DNA from: JALYXI01 sp963716685
Lineage (GTDB): Bacteria; Acidobacteriota; Terriglobia; Bryobacterales; Bryobacteraceae
Length of the DNA: 64,000 nucleotides
NCBI GenBank assembly: GCA_963716685.1
Contig: CAVQTR010000003.1
Span: forward strand, 620,001 to 684,000
Direction: 5' to 3'
This document shows positions 41,660 to 50,660 of this stretch, one piece after another (position 1 is the stretch's first letter; the number at the start of each line of letters is the position of its first letter). The notes beneath the pieces were generated by a model that saw nothing but the letters and a program-made list of their open reading frames with translations, did no database searches and was not told the DNA's origin. The translations under genes were made by a program, and so were the position numbers.

Positions 41660-42847
41660 GTGACTCTGAGTTTCGGCAGTGCGCGCGAGTGCGTCGAGCG
41701 CGAGGTGAGGGCCCGGTCCGTTGTACCTGAGACGGAATCGGTACCACTGGTTGCGGCGGGTGGCCGGGTGCTGGCCAGCGACGTTTTTGCCGATCGAGAT
41801 TATCCCGCGCTCGACCGCTCGGTAAGGGACGGATTCGCGGTAAGGTCTGTCAGCCTGCCTGGAACGCTTCGGGTTTCGGGTGAGGTGCGCGCGGGGGAAG
41901 CGCCAAAGGACGAGGTGCTTCCGGGTGAGGCAATAGAAATCATGACCGGCGCGGCTGTGCCACCGGGTGCCGACGCGGTGATCATGGTGGAGCATGTGGT
42001 TCGCAGCAATGGCCTGATCACGCATACCAAAGCTGCGGATCCGGGTCAGTTCATCTCTCGCAGGGGCGAGGAAGCGCGCTCCGGGGACTTGCTCATTTGC
42101 TCTGGCAAGCGTGTGGACTACACCGACGTCGCCGTCCTCGCATCGGCCGGCTACGCGACTGTCCCGGTTTTCCGAAGACCGTCGGTCGCCATCCTGGCAA
42201 CAGGTGATGAACTGGTCGACGTCGGCGTCTCGCCAGAGCCGCACCAGATTCGGAATTCGAATGCCTGTTCGCTGGCGTCCCAGGTCTCCCGTGCAGGCGG
42301 CGTGGCTCTCGTTCTTCCGGTTGCGCGAGACGACGAGGCCCACACCCGAGCTCTGATCGAGCGTGGCTTGAAATCGGATCTCCTGCTGCTGTCCGGAGGA
42401 GTTTCGGCGGGCAAATACGATTTCGTCGAGCGCGTGCTGGCGGGTCTGGGCGCGGAATTTTTCTTTGACCGTGTAAAAATCCAGCCGGGGCAGCCGGTAG
42501 TGTTCGGGCGTGCGCTTAATCGCTTCTTCTTCGGTCTGCCGGGCAACCCCTGTTCCACCATGGTGACCTTTGAAACCCTCGGCCGCGCCGCTCTGGAACT
42601 GCTTGCCGGCCAAACCGATCCCACCCTGCCCTTTGCGCTCGGCCGCCTGACAGAACGTTATAGTCAAAAATCTGGACTCACGCGTTTTTTGCCGGCGCGT
42701 CTTTCCGGCCAGGGCGATCTTGCGCGCATTCCGTGGCGAGGCTCAAGCGACATACCAGCTATCAGCCGTGCCAACTGCTTCCTGGTAGCGGATGCGGACC
42801 GTGAACAATGGAACGCGGGAGAGGTGATTCCGGTCTTACTGAAGTGA
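41660..42847 (+). CDS. moeA: Molybdopterin molybdotransferase MoeA
   Basis: A 395-residue protein with the MoeA domains in order: an N-terminal region (RARSVVPETESVPLVAAGGR, then DRSVRDGFAV), the MoCF-binding core (RPSVAILATGDELVDVG, then RNSNACSLASQVSRAG, LLLSGGVSAGKYDFVERVLA) and the C-terminal domain. It inserts molybdenum into the molybdopterin adenylate to make active cofactor. The start is GTG immediately after the TAA of the membrane protein gene, with no nearby ATG. Its TGA overlaps the ATG of the VWA gene. MobA, which adds GMP to the same cofactor, is encoded about 10 kb further on. Confidence 0.93.
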   Translation: MTLSFGSARECVEREVRARSVVPETESVPLVAAGGRVLASDVFADRDYPALDRSVRDGFAVRSVSLPGTLRVSGEVRAGEAPKDEVLPGEAIEIMTGAAVPPGADAVIMVEHVVRSNGLITHTKAADPGQFISRRGEEARSGDLLICSGKRVDYTDVAVLASAGYATVPVFRRPSVAILATGDELVDVGVSPEPHQIRNSNACSLASQVSRAGGVALVLPVARDDEAHTRALIERGLKSDLLLLSGGVSAGKYDFVERVLAGLGAEFFFDRVKIQPGQPVVFGRALNRFFFGLPGNPCSTMVTFETLGRAALELLAGQTDPTLPFALGRLTERYSQKSGLTRFLPARLSGQGDLARIPWRGSSDIPAISRANCFLVADADREQWNAGEVIPVLLK

Positions 42848-43761
42848 TGCTTCGCCGCGCTTTCCTCGCCTCGGCTTCCGCCGCCCTTCTTCGCGCTCAG
42901 GACGCGACATTCTCCACTGATGTAAAGGTAGTGAGCGTTCTCGCGACCGTTCGCACCAAAAAAGGCGAACTTGTGCGCAATCTGGAAAAGCCGGATTTCA
43001 CAATCGCGGAGGACGGCCGTCCGCAGAACATCCGCTACTTCGCCCGGCAATCTGATCTTCCGCTGACTATTGGCCTGATGGTGGACACCAGCGCAAGTCA
43101 GCAGAAAGTATTGGAAGCCGAGCGTACGTCGAGCTATCGCTTTATCGATCAGGTGTTGCGTGAAGACAGGGACCAGATCTTTATCATGCAGTTCGACAGC
43201 GGCGTGCAACTGCGCCAGCCGCTTACCTCTTCCCGCCGGAAACTGGACGAGGTACTGCCGTATGTGGATACGCAGACCCGCCGCGAACTGATTGAGACCG
43301 GCGGGGGCGGAACCCTGCTGTTTGACGCTGTGCTGAAGGCGTCGAAGGAAGTGATGAGCACGCGCACCGGCCGTAAAGCGCTGATTGTGCTCTCGGACGG
43401 CGTTGATGTGGGCAGCCAGTCGACAATCGTGCAGGCAATTGAAGCGGCGCAGCGGGCCGATACCCTGATCTATTCCATTCTGTTTTCAGACGCGGGCGCC
43501 TACGGCATTTTCAACCGCGACGGCCGCGGCGCGCTGGTGCGGATGTCGAAGGAAACCGGCGGCGGTTTCTATGAAGTGTCTAGGAAACTCGGAATCGAGC
43601 AAATATTCGCACTTCTGGAAGATGAATTGCGGAGCCAATACAACCTGGGATATGTCTCCGATCAACCAGTCACAATTTCTGAATTTCGGAAGATACAGGT
43701 CGCTACCAGGCAGAAGGGACTGCAGGTACAGGCTCGGGAGCGATATTGGGCGCAGCGATGA
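42847..43761 (+). CDS. Exported VWA domain protein (VWFA-related)
   Basis: From ATG 42847 the protein is 304 residues with a signal peptide (RRAFLASASAALLRAQD). The VWA domain starts at about residue 75 with an intact metal site, MVDTSASQQ, followed by DQIFIMQFDSGVQLRQPLTS, a Gly-rich TGGGGTLLFDAVL loop and ALIVLSDGVDVGS. This matches the acidobacterial VWFA-related family; partners are usually unknown. The start overlaps the moeA stop by 1 nt (TGATG), though no functional link to molybdenum cofactor is obvious. The longer frame from 42808 is antisense-independent but lies within moeA and is rejected. Confidence 0.85.
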   Translation: MLRRAFLASASAALLRAQDATFSTDVKVVSVLATVRTKKGELVRNLEKPDFTIAEDGRPQNIRYFARQSDLPLTIGLMVDTSASQQKVLEAERTSSYRFIDQVLREDRDQIFIMQFDSGVQLRQPLTSSRRKLDEVLPYVDTQTRRELIETGGGGTLLFDAVLKASKEVMSTRTGRKALIVLSDGVDVGSQSTIVQAIEAAQRADTLIYSILFSDAGAYGIFNRDGRGALVRMSKETGGGFYEVSRKLGIEQIFALLEDELRSQYNLGYVSDQPVTISEFRKIQVATRQKGLQVQARERYWAQR

Positions 43762-43811
43762 TTGTCTGTTTTCGAGATTGAAATGATAGACTTTTTTTAG
43801 GTCGAGCGCCA

Positions 43812-46043
43812 TTGTTTTCTTCTAACGAACGTCCTCCGGTGTGGCGAAGAGTGGAGGTAATCTCTCTCTCGCTCGTGGGGGTGGTGATCCTGGGCACCGC
43901 GCTCTCTGCGACCCTTGACTGGAATGCCTACGTGGATCTCCGGACCCAGGCGCGCGCCAGCCGGGATGCCATCGCGACAACGCAGAACTTTCTCATGCTG
44001 GTGCTGGACGCCGAGACGGCACAGCGCGGGTTCATGCTGACTTCCAACCGTCGCTACCTCGCGCCGTATGAACATGCAACGCGTGTTCTACCTTCGGAGG
44101 CCAACCAGTTAAAAGGATTGACCGCTCCGGATTCGCGGGCGGCTGCTTTGTCGGCTCGGCTGAACGACCTGACGAATCAGAAGCTTTCCGAGTTGCGCGA
44201 AACGCTGGAACTCTACCGGACCAAAGGGAAGCCTGCAGCACTTGCCCTGATCCAGACCGACAGGGGTCAGGCGCTGATGGAGGAGATCCGAGTTGCGGGT
44301 AAGCGGCTGATCGACCGGGAAACGATGCGGCTGGAGGAATTGAGCGCTCTCGCTTTGGGGCGTGGGCGAAACAGCTGGCTGGTTAATATGGGCGGCGATG
44401 TGGTACTTGCCATTATGCTGATCGTTGCCTCAATTGCGATTCTGCGAGCAGCCAAACGGCGCGATCAGCTAATTGCCGCGCTTCGCGACGACGATGTGCA
44501 GCTGCGGCAACTGCGGTTCCAGGCGGAAGCGGCGGAAGAGCGTTCGCGCAATATCCTGGAAAGCATTGCGGATGGTTTTATTTCCTTCGACAAAGATTGG
44601 AATGTCACCTATCTGAATCCGGAGGCGGAACGGATCTTTGACCGTCCCAAATCGGATTTGATGTTTAAGAATTGCTGGCAGCAGTTCCCCGAGCTTGCCG
44701 GTACGGAATTCGAGACGCGCCTGCGGGAAGCTGCAGCGGTTCACGCGCCGGTGTCCTTTGAAATTCATCTGGCGGATCGCAATGTCTGGTGGGAACAAAA
44801 TATCTATCCCGGAAAAGATGGTTCCCTTTCCGTCTATTTTCGGGATGTTACTGAGCGCCGGCGGTTTGAAGACCGCGCCCGCCATTCGCAAAAGCTGGAA
44901 AGCCTTGGGGTGCTGGCGGGCGGCGTGGCGCACGATTTCAACAATCTTCTGACGGCCATTCTGGGCAGCGCGAGTCTTGCCATCGAGGAAACCGCGCCTG
45001 GCGCTCCCGTTCGCGAACATCTCAGCAACGTGCTGGCTGCCAGCGAGCGGGCCGCTCAGCTGACTCGTCAGATGCTGGCCTATTCGGGACGCGGGCAATT
45101 CTTCGTCGAGCCGGTGGACCTTTCCCGGCAGGTGCGGGAGATCACCGCGCTGCTGCACGCCACGCTGGGCGGAAACATTGAGCTCGTCCTTAAGCTTCAG
45201 GACGATGCTTTCATCGAAGCCGATGCCGGGCAGTTCCAGTCCGTAGTGATGAATCTGGTGATCAACGGCGCGGAAGCCATTGGCAAGCAGTCCGCGGGCA
45301 CGCTTGTAGTCTCCACGTGCACGCAGCATCTGGACGACGACTATTTGGCAGACAACCTGGCGGGCGATAATCTGCGTCCCGGGGCGTACATTCTGCTGGA
45401 GGTTCATGACACCGGCCAGGGAATGGACACGGCCACCATGGCGCGCATCTTCGATCCGTTCTTCACGACCAAGTTCACAGGGCGGGGTCTGGGTCTCGCG
45501 GCGGTGCTGGGGATTGTGCGAGGTCACAAGGGCGCCATCAAGGTTTACAGCCATCCGGGGAAGGGAACTACCTTTAAGCTTTTCTTTCCGGCTCTGCCGA
45601 CCGCCAACGCGTACAGGGTTCCCGCGGCTCCCTCGACGGATTTCAGCGGCGATGCAACGGTGTTGGTGGTTGACGACGAGCCCGTGGTGCTGAAGATGGC
45701 GGAGTCTACTCTTCGCCGCTACGGATACAAAGTTCTGGTCGCTGCCAACGGACGGGAGGCCGTCGACCTGTTCCGGCCCTGTCCGGAAGAGATCGGGCTG
45801 GTGCTGCTGGACATGACGATGCCCGTGCTCAGCGGCGAAGAGACCTTGCGCGAACTGAGGGCGATCCGGCCGCAGGTTCGAGTGATCGTGTCGAGCGGCT
45901 ACAACGAAATCGAGGCGCTGCGCCGCTTTGGTGACGGGGTGGCCGGATTTCTGCAGAAGCCGTACCGCGCGGCAACGCTCGCCGAAAAAGTGAAGCTCGG
46001 CCTGGAGGATTCGGACGGTGCTATAACTTTAGAACGTTCATGA
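43812..46043 (+). CDS. Membrane hybrid histidine kinase (CHASE3-PAS-HK-REC)
   Basis: A 743-residue protein probably starting with TTG at 43812. In order: first membrane helix (VEVISLSLVGVVILGTALSA), a CHASE3 extracytoplasmic domain with the ETAQRGFMLTSNRRYLAPYE signature, a second membrane helix (GGDVVLAIMLIVASIAILRA), a coiled coil, a PAS domain (NILESIADGFISFDKDWNV, YLNPEAERIFDRPKSDL), a kinase core with H-box GGVAHDFNNLLTAILG, an ATPase with FDPFFTTKFTGRGLGLAAVL, and a C-terminal receiver (VLVVDDEPVVLKMAE, LLDMTMPVLSGEE, FLQKPYRAA). It shares its catalytic half closely with the kinase at 29379. The stop overlaps the MFS gene start by 4 nt. Confidence 0.9.
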   Translation: MFSSNERPPVWRRVEVISLSLVGVVILGTALSATLDWNAYVDLRTQARASRDAIATTQNFLMLVLDAETAQRGFMLTSNRRYLAPYEHATRVLPSEANQLKGLTAPDSRAAALSARLNDLTNQKLSELRETLELYRTKGKPAALALIQTDRGQALMEEIRVAGKRLIDRETMRLEELSALALGRGRNSWLVNMGGDVVLAIMLIVASIAILRAAKRRDQLIAALRDDDVQLRQLRFQAEAAEERSRNILESIADGFISFDKDWNVTYLNPEAERIFDRPKSDLMFKNCWQQFPELAGTEFETRLREAAAVHAPVSFEIHLADRNVWWEQNIYPGKDGSLSVYFRDVTERRRFEDRARHSQKLESLGVLAGGVAHDFNNLLTAILGSASLAIEETAPGAPVREHLSNVLAASERAAQLTRQMLAYSGRGQFFVEPVDLSRQVREITALLHATLGGNIELVLKLQDDAFIEADAGQFQSVVMNLVINGAEAIGKQSAGTLVVSTCTQHLDDDYLADNLAGDNLRPGAYILLEVHDTGQGMDTATMARIFDPFFTTKFTGRGLGLAAVLGIVRGHKGAIKVYSHPGKGTTFKLFFPALPTANAYRVPAAPSTDFSGDATVLVVDDEPVVLKMAESTLRRYGYKVLVAANGREAVDLFRPCPEEIGLVLLDMTMPVLSGEETLRELRAIRPQVRVIVSSGYNEIEALRRFGDGVAGFLQKPYRAATLAEKVKLGLEDSDGAITLERS

Positions 46044-47299
46044 CCAGAAAATTTTATGGCTGGTGGATTGTCGCCGCTGCGTTTTGTACGTTCGGCCTCG
46101 CGGTCGGAATTCCCTATTACAACGCTCCTTTCTTCTACGACTACTTCAAAAAGGATTTTGGCTGGGCCACTCCTCAGGTGACCCTGGGGTTTCCGCTCGC
46201 GGCACTGCTCACCATCTGGGTCGGTCCGGTTCTTATTCCGCGGTTTAGCCAGCGAAAGCTGATCATCGCCGGGACGTTTCTGACGTTTCTGGCATTCCTC
46301 GGCTTCAGCAGGATGACTGGAAGCCTTCCCTGGTATTACTTCCTCTATTTTCTGTACACGATGGGCTACATCCTTTCCGGACCCATCGCGCATCAGGTCA
46401 TCATTTCCCACTGGTTCAAAAAGAACCGCGGAACTGCGATGGGCATCGTGTACGTCGGGGTCGGCATCTTCGGCGCGATTGGCACGCAGGTAGTGAAGTG
46501 GCTGACGAATGATTACGGCTATCGCGCGGCGCTGCTGACCATTGGCGTTCTGATGTTTTTAGCCTGGCCAATCGCCTTCTTCGCGCTGCGCGACCGTCCG
46601 GAAGAGAAGGGCCAGTTCGCGGACGGCTCCGCCACTCCCCCTGCGGATTCCCACATTGCTTCTCGCAATCTGCAATTCCTTTTTCGCCAGACCCCGTTCT
46701 GGCTGCTGCTGATCGGGAGCATTTGTTCCATTGGCGCCATCGGCTCCATCAACTTCCACATGAAACTGGTGTTTCACGATCAGGGCTTTACCGATCAGAA
46801 GAACTTGAATGCGGTGTGGTCCACCGCACAGTTCTGGATTCTGATCTCGAGCATCGCCGGACGCCTGCTGATCGGCAAGCTGGCCGACATGTTCCCCATG
46901 AAGTACGTGATGACCGCGACTTACTTCATTGTCGCCGGGGCTATACCGCTTCTGTTCATGGTGAAGCCGGCGGCCGGCGCCATGACCTATGTCTTCGCGA
47001 TTGTTTTCGGATTCGCAATGGGCGCCGATTACATGCTGATTCCGCTGATGGCGGCTAAGCAATTCGGCGTGAATTCGCTGGCGCGATCCATGGCCGTGAT
47101 ACTTCCCGTGAATACGATCGGTCAAACCTGGGTACCCCAGAGTGTCTCGTATCTCCGGGAGCACTTTGGTAACTATACTTATGCCATGGGAGTGGTTCTG
47201 GTGGTTGCCATGATTGGCGCGCTTTCCATTGCACTACTGCCCAGGGAGGGTGTCGAAGATGTTGTTCAATCGCGTGAACCGGTTCCTGTTCGAGCGTAA
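46040..47299 (+). CDS. MFS transporter (monocarboxylate/OFA-type)
   Basis: A 419-residue protein with the major-facilitator fold, starting FYGWWIVAAAFCTFGLAVGI and about twelve membrane segments. Motifs include YFLYFLYTMGYILSGPIAHQ and HWFKKNRGTAMGIVYVGVGI, typical of the OFA/monocarboxylate branch that moves oxalate, formate or other short acids. The substrate is unknown. Its ATG overlaps the stop of the hybrid kinase gene, so transporter and sensor are probably made together. The 3' end overlaps the esterase gene by 41 nt in a different frame. Confidence 0.87.
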   Translation: MTRKFYGWWIVAAAFCTFGLAVGIPYYNAPFFYDYFKKDFGWATPQVTLGFPLAALLTIWVGPVLIPRFSQRKLIIAGTFLTFLAFLGFSRMTGSLPWYYFLYFLYTMGYILSGPIAHQVIISHWFKKNRGTAMGIVYVGVGIFGAIGTQVVKWLTNDYGYRAALLTIGVLMFLAWPIAFFALRDRPEEKGQFADGSATPPADSHIASRNLQFLFRQTPFWLLLIGSICSIGAIGSINFHMKLVFHDQGFTDQKNLNAVWSTAQFWILISSIAGRLLIGKLADMFPMKYVMTATYFIVAGAIPLLFMVKPAAGAMTYVFAIVFGFAMGADYMLIPLMAAKQFGVNSLARSMAVILPVNTIGQTWVPQSVSYLREHFGNYTYAMGVVLVVAMIGALSIALLPREGVEDVVQSREPVPVRA

Positions 47300-48392
47300 G
47301 CTGCTGGCCGGCGTCTTTTGCTGCGCAGCAGCCGTGGCCCAGACGCCGCAGGTTCAAAAGCCATCGTACGAAGTGCATCCGGACCGCACGGTGCTGCTGA
47401 CGCTGGCCGCTCCCCATGCGAGCGAGGTGAAACTGTCCGGAGACTTTCTGACCGAACCCAAAGCCCTGGAGAAGGGCGAGGACGGCTCGTGGTCGGTAAC
47501 CGTTGGTCCGCTGAATCCGGCGATCTACAGTTATAACTTCGTGATCGACGGGGTGCGGGACATCGACCCCATCAATCCCATGATCCAGCTGGGGGACCGC
47601 TCGCCGTCCTCGATGTTCGAAGTGCCTGGGGACACCCCCGCCGCCTATGACATCCAGTCGGTGCCGCACGGCACGGTACACCTGAATTGGTATGAGTCGA
47701 AGTCGCTTGGCGTGCAGCGCGGCCTCTACGTTTACACGCCACCGGGATATGAGCAGGGTAAGGGAAAGTATCCCGTTCTCTATCTGCTGCACGGTTCGGG
47801 AGATACCGAAGCGGGGTGGGTGACGATTGGCCGGGCCAACCTGATTCTCGACAATCTGATCGCGCAGGGCAAAGCTAAGCCGATGATCGTCGCGATGCCA
47901 TACGGCCGTCCGCTGCAGGATGTCGCGTTCGGACCGGGGAACAAGCCCGCGCCGGATCGCACCGCCTTTACTCAGGATCTGATTGAGGACGTGATCCCAT
48001 TTACGGACAAGCTCTACCGCACGATTGCGACGCCGCAGGACCGGGCCATCGCGGGCCTCTCCATGGGCGGCGGTCAGGCACTGCAGATTGGGTTCACCCA
48101 CCTGGATACGTTCCACTACATCGGGGTATTCAGCATGGGTCTCCAAGGCAACACTGACGCGGAGGCCGTTTACAAAGATTCGTTGTCAGACCCTGCCGCG
48201 ACCAACAAAAAGCTGAAGCTTTTCTACGTTGCATGCGGGAAGGCTGATCGCCTGTTCCCGAGCGCGCAAAAGCTGAACGATCTCCTGGACCAGCACCACA
48301 TCACGCATATGTTTGTTCCGTCTGAAGAAGGCCACGTCTGGCGCAACTGGCGGACGTACCTGGCGGATTTTGCACCCCGGCTTTTCCGCTGA
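47259..48392 (+). CDS. Exported esterase with an N-terminal E-set/CBM48-like domain
   Basis: From ATG 47259 the protein is 377 residues. A signal peptide (FERKLLAGVFCCAAAVAQ) is followed by an immunoglobulin-like E-set domain (HASEVKLSGDFLTEPKALEK to IYSYNFVIDGVRDIDP) and an alpha/beta-hydrolase core of the esterase D/enterochelin-esterase type. The nucleophile is Ser in AIAGLSMGGGQAL, and the catalytic His is likely in SEEGHVWRNW. Members of this architecture hydrolyse acetyl or feruloyl groups from plant polysaccharides. The start is chosen for a GGGAGG site upstream; the first codons overlap the MFS gene. Its stop abuts the end of the minus-strand MFS_3 gene. Confidence 0.87.
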   Translation: MLFNRVNRFLFERKLLAGVFCCAAAVAQTPQVQKPSYEVHPDRTVLLTLAAPHASEVKLSGDFLTEPKALEKGEDGSWSVTVGPLNPAIYSYNFVIDGVRDIDPINPMIQLGDRSPSSMFEVPGDTPAAYDIQSVPHGTVHLNWYESKSLGVQRGLYVYTPPGYEQGKGKYPVLYLLHGSGDTEAGWVTIGRANLILDNLIAQGKAKPMIVAMPYGRPLQDVAFGPGNKPAPDRTAFTQDLIEDVIPFTDKLYRTIATPQDRAIAGLSMGGGQALQIGFTHLDTFHYIGVFSMGLQGNTDAEAVYKDSLSDPAATNKKLKLFYVACGKADRLFPSAQKLNDLLDQHHITHMFVPSEEGHVWRNWRTYLADFAPRLFR

Positions 48393-49994
48393 TCAGGGTA
48401 GACGCGCAATCCAATGCGTCACCCGCGGCGCTTCGTCGCCGTGGTGAAATGCCAGGGCTCGCTCCCGTACCGCCACATCGGCGCGGGTAGCCCGGTTGTG
48501 CTGGCGCATGTGCTCCTCCCAGGTCTCCACCAGGAATAGCTCGACGCAGCGATCCGCCTTCTCCGTATCCTGAAACAGCATCCACTGAACGGCGCCGTCG
48601 CGCCGCCGGATGCGCCGCATGTCTTGCATAACCGCCGTGAAGTTCCGGATCTCGCCGGCTTCGATCCGGTATTCCACGCTGACCATCACCGGCCCGTGGA
48701 CCAGACCCACCACAGCGGCTGCCGCGGGCTGGGCCACCGTTTCGACCAGAGCGAAATCCATCGGATCGGTGGCCACGAGGCGGAATCTGCGGGTCGCCGC
48801 CAGCGTGAGCAGCAGCATGACACCAGCCGACCCGAGCGTGACGCGGATGCCCCAGCGTGTCGCGACCGCTCCCCAGGCGTAGCTGCCGATGGCCATGATT
48901 CCCTGGAACACCAGCAGATAGATGCTCAAGGAACGCGCGCGCACCCAGTCCGGAACGATGGTTTGCGCCGTGGTGTTCAGGCTTGACATGGAGAGCATCC
49001 ACGCCACTCCCGCGGTGAGCATGGTTAAGCAGACGAGGGCGAACTGGCTCAGCAGCGATGCCGACACTGATGCGGCGCCGAACAGTGCGGTACCGAGCAC
49101 CACCATGCGATCCGTCGAGAAGCGCGCCCGCAAACGCGGCAGCACGAAAGCGCCGGTCACGGACCCGGCGCCCATGCAGCCCAGCAGCAGACCGTAGCTG
49201 GCCGCCGTCCCGCCGAGTTCCACTTTGGCGAGCAGCGGCAGCATCGCCCACAGGGCGCTCGCACCAAACACAAAGAGTGCAGTTCGCGCCAGCAGCCACT
49301 GCAGTCCGGGCGCGTTGCCGACGTAGCGGAAACCCGCTCGCATGGCGCTCATGGCGCGCTCGGTGGCGGCGATGCCCTCCTTCGGCGTCCGTTTCCAGCG
49401 GTACAGCACGAAGATGACGCCGACGAAAGACAACGCGTTCAGTAGAAAGGCTACGGCCGGGCTGAATGCCGCGAGCAGCAGCCCAGTGATCGCCGGACCC
49501 ACCGCACGCGCCAGATTGAAGCCCACGGAATTGATGACCACGGCGGACGAAACCTCCTCCGGCCTGACGAGTTCGGGAATAATCGCCTGCCACGCCGGAC
49601 CATTCAGCGAGGCTCCGGCACCAAGGGCAAAGGTGAGAATCAACAGCGTCCAGGGCGTGGTCCAGCCCGCGAACGTCAGGAATCCCAACAGCCCCGCGGC
49701 TCCCAGCATCCACGTCTGCGTGATCAGCAGCAGGCGACGGCGGTCCACCAGATCGGCGAACACGCCGGCGGGCAAACCAAAGAAGAATACGGGAAGACTG
49801 GTGGCAGTTTGTACCAGCGCCACCATGGTGGGACTCGGCGCGATGGTGGTCATCAGCCACGCAGCGCCCACATTCTGCATCCAGGTGCCAATATTGGATG
49901 CCACCGAGGCAATCCACAGTGCGCGGAAGACAGGCTGCGCTAAGGGCGCCCAGGCTTTCCTCTGTTCCAACTTGCATGGTACCGCCGCCTGCAC
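48393..49994 (-). CDS. MFS_3-type exporter with C-terminal monooxygenase-like domain
   Basis: A 533-residue protein of the MFS_3 family (PF05977). The N-terminal ~420 residues are a typical 12-helix major-facilitator unit beginning AQPVFRALWIASVASNIGTW. The C-terminal ~110 residues (VSVEYRIEAGEIRNFTAVMQ, RDGAVQWMLFQDTEKADRCV, EEHMRQHNRATRADV) are soluble and resemble an antibiotic-biosynthesis-monooxygenase-like ferredoxin fold, a fusion known for this family. Cargo is unknown. It is the last gene of the minus-strand run that starts at mobA. Confidence 0.87.
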   Translation of the reverse strand: MQAAVPCKLEQRKAWAPLAQPVFRALWIASVASNIGTWMQNVGAAWLMTTIAPSPTMVALVQTATSLPVFFFGLPAGVFADLVDRRRLLLITQTWMLGAAGLLGFLTFAGWTTPWTLLILTFALGAGASLNGPAWQAIIPELVRPEEVSSAVVINSVGFNLARAVGPAITGLLLAAFSPAVAFLLNALSFVGVIFVLYRWKRTPKEGIAATERAMSAMRAGFRYVGNAPGLQWLLARTALFVFGASALWAMLPLLAKVELGGTAASYGLLLGCMGAGSVTGAFVLPRLRARFSTDRMVVLGTALFGAASVSASLLSQFALVCLTMLTAGVAWMLSMSSLNTTAQTIVPDWVRARSLSIYLLVFQGIMAIGSYAWGAVATRWGIRVTLGSAGVMLLLTLAATRRFRLVATDPMDFALVETVAQPAAAAVVGLVHGPVMVSVEYRIEAGEIRNFTAVMQDMRRIRRRDGAVQWMLFQDTEKADRCVELFLVETWEEHMRQHNRATRADVAVRERALAFHHGDEAPRVTHWIARLP

Positions 49995-50004
49995 GGGCCC
50001 CGGC

Positions 50005-50652
50005 TTACCGGTGAATCACGTTGAGATCACCCAGACCGTTGATCACAAACTGCACCGCGATAGCGGTCAGGAGCAGGCCCATCATGCGCATCAGAAGATG
50101 AATACCGGTTTCACCGAGCAGTCGCCGTACGCGGTCGGCGCCTGCCAGAATCAGGAAGGCTGAGAGCGACGTCACCGCGATCGCGATGAAGACCGGTGCC
50201 GCTTCCCACCAGCGCGTCGATTGGCCCATCAGCACCATGACGTTCGAAATCGCTCCCGGGCCCGCCAGCAGCGGAATGCCGAGAGGGATGATGCCGACGT
50301 CCTCCTTTTGGCACGCCTCCTCAGTCTCGCCCGGCGCCTGCTTCGTGCTGGATTGTTTAGCCTGGAGCATGTCGAGGCCAATATAAAAGAGGATGAAGCC
50401 GCCCGCGATTTTCAGCGCGGGGAGGGTGATGCCGAACATCTTGAAGATCAGCCCGCCCGCCAGCGCAAACCCGCTCAGAACCGCGAAGCACGTCCATCCG
50501 GCGCGTTTCGCCATGCGCCGCCGCTCGGCTTGGGAAGCATCGCTGGTCATCACCAGGAATGGCGGGATCGCGGCGAATGGATCAACCAGGAAGAAAACCG
50601 AACTGAACGCCACCAGGGAGAATTGCAGCACAGACGCCAGCGTGGCGTTCAT
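50005..50652 (-). CDS. MarC family membrane protein
   Basis: From ATG 50652 the protein is 215 residues with six predicted membrane segments, starting MNATLASVLQFSLVAFSSVF and the family motif FLVDPFAAIPPFLVMTSD. Other conserved pieces are GFALAGGLIFKMFGITLPAL, ALKIAGGFILFYIGLDML and PLGIPLLAGPGAISNVMVLM. MarC proteins were once linked to multiple antibiotic resistance; their transport role is uncertain. The frame continues to 50787, but that part overlaps the HAD gene and is excluded. The ATG lies 8 nt after the HAD stop. Confidence 0.88.
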   Translation of the reverse strand: MNATLASVLQFSLVAFSSVFFLVDPFAAIPPFLVMTSDASQAERRRMAKRAGWTCFAVLSGFALAGGLIFKMFGITLPALKIAGGFILFYIGLDMLQAKQSSTKQAPGETEEACQKEDVGIIPLGIPLLAGPGAISNVMVLMGQSTRWWEAAPVFIAIAVTSLSAFLILAGADRVRRLLGETGIHLLMRMMGLLLTAIAVQFVINGLGDLNVIHR

Positions 50653-50660
50653 AGCGCCAC

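Noticed and set aside
48301..49977. A 558-residue minus-strand open frame overlapping the MFS_3 exporter
   Set aside because: It is the alternate frame on the same strand, without membrane segments or motifs, while the accepted frame has a full MFS fold.
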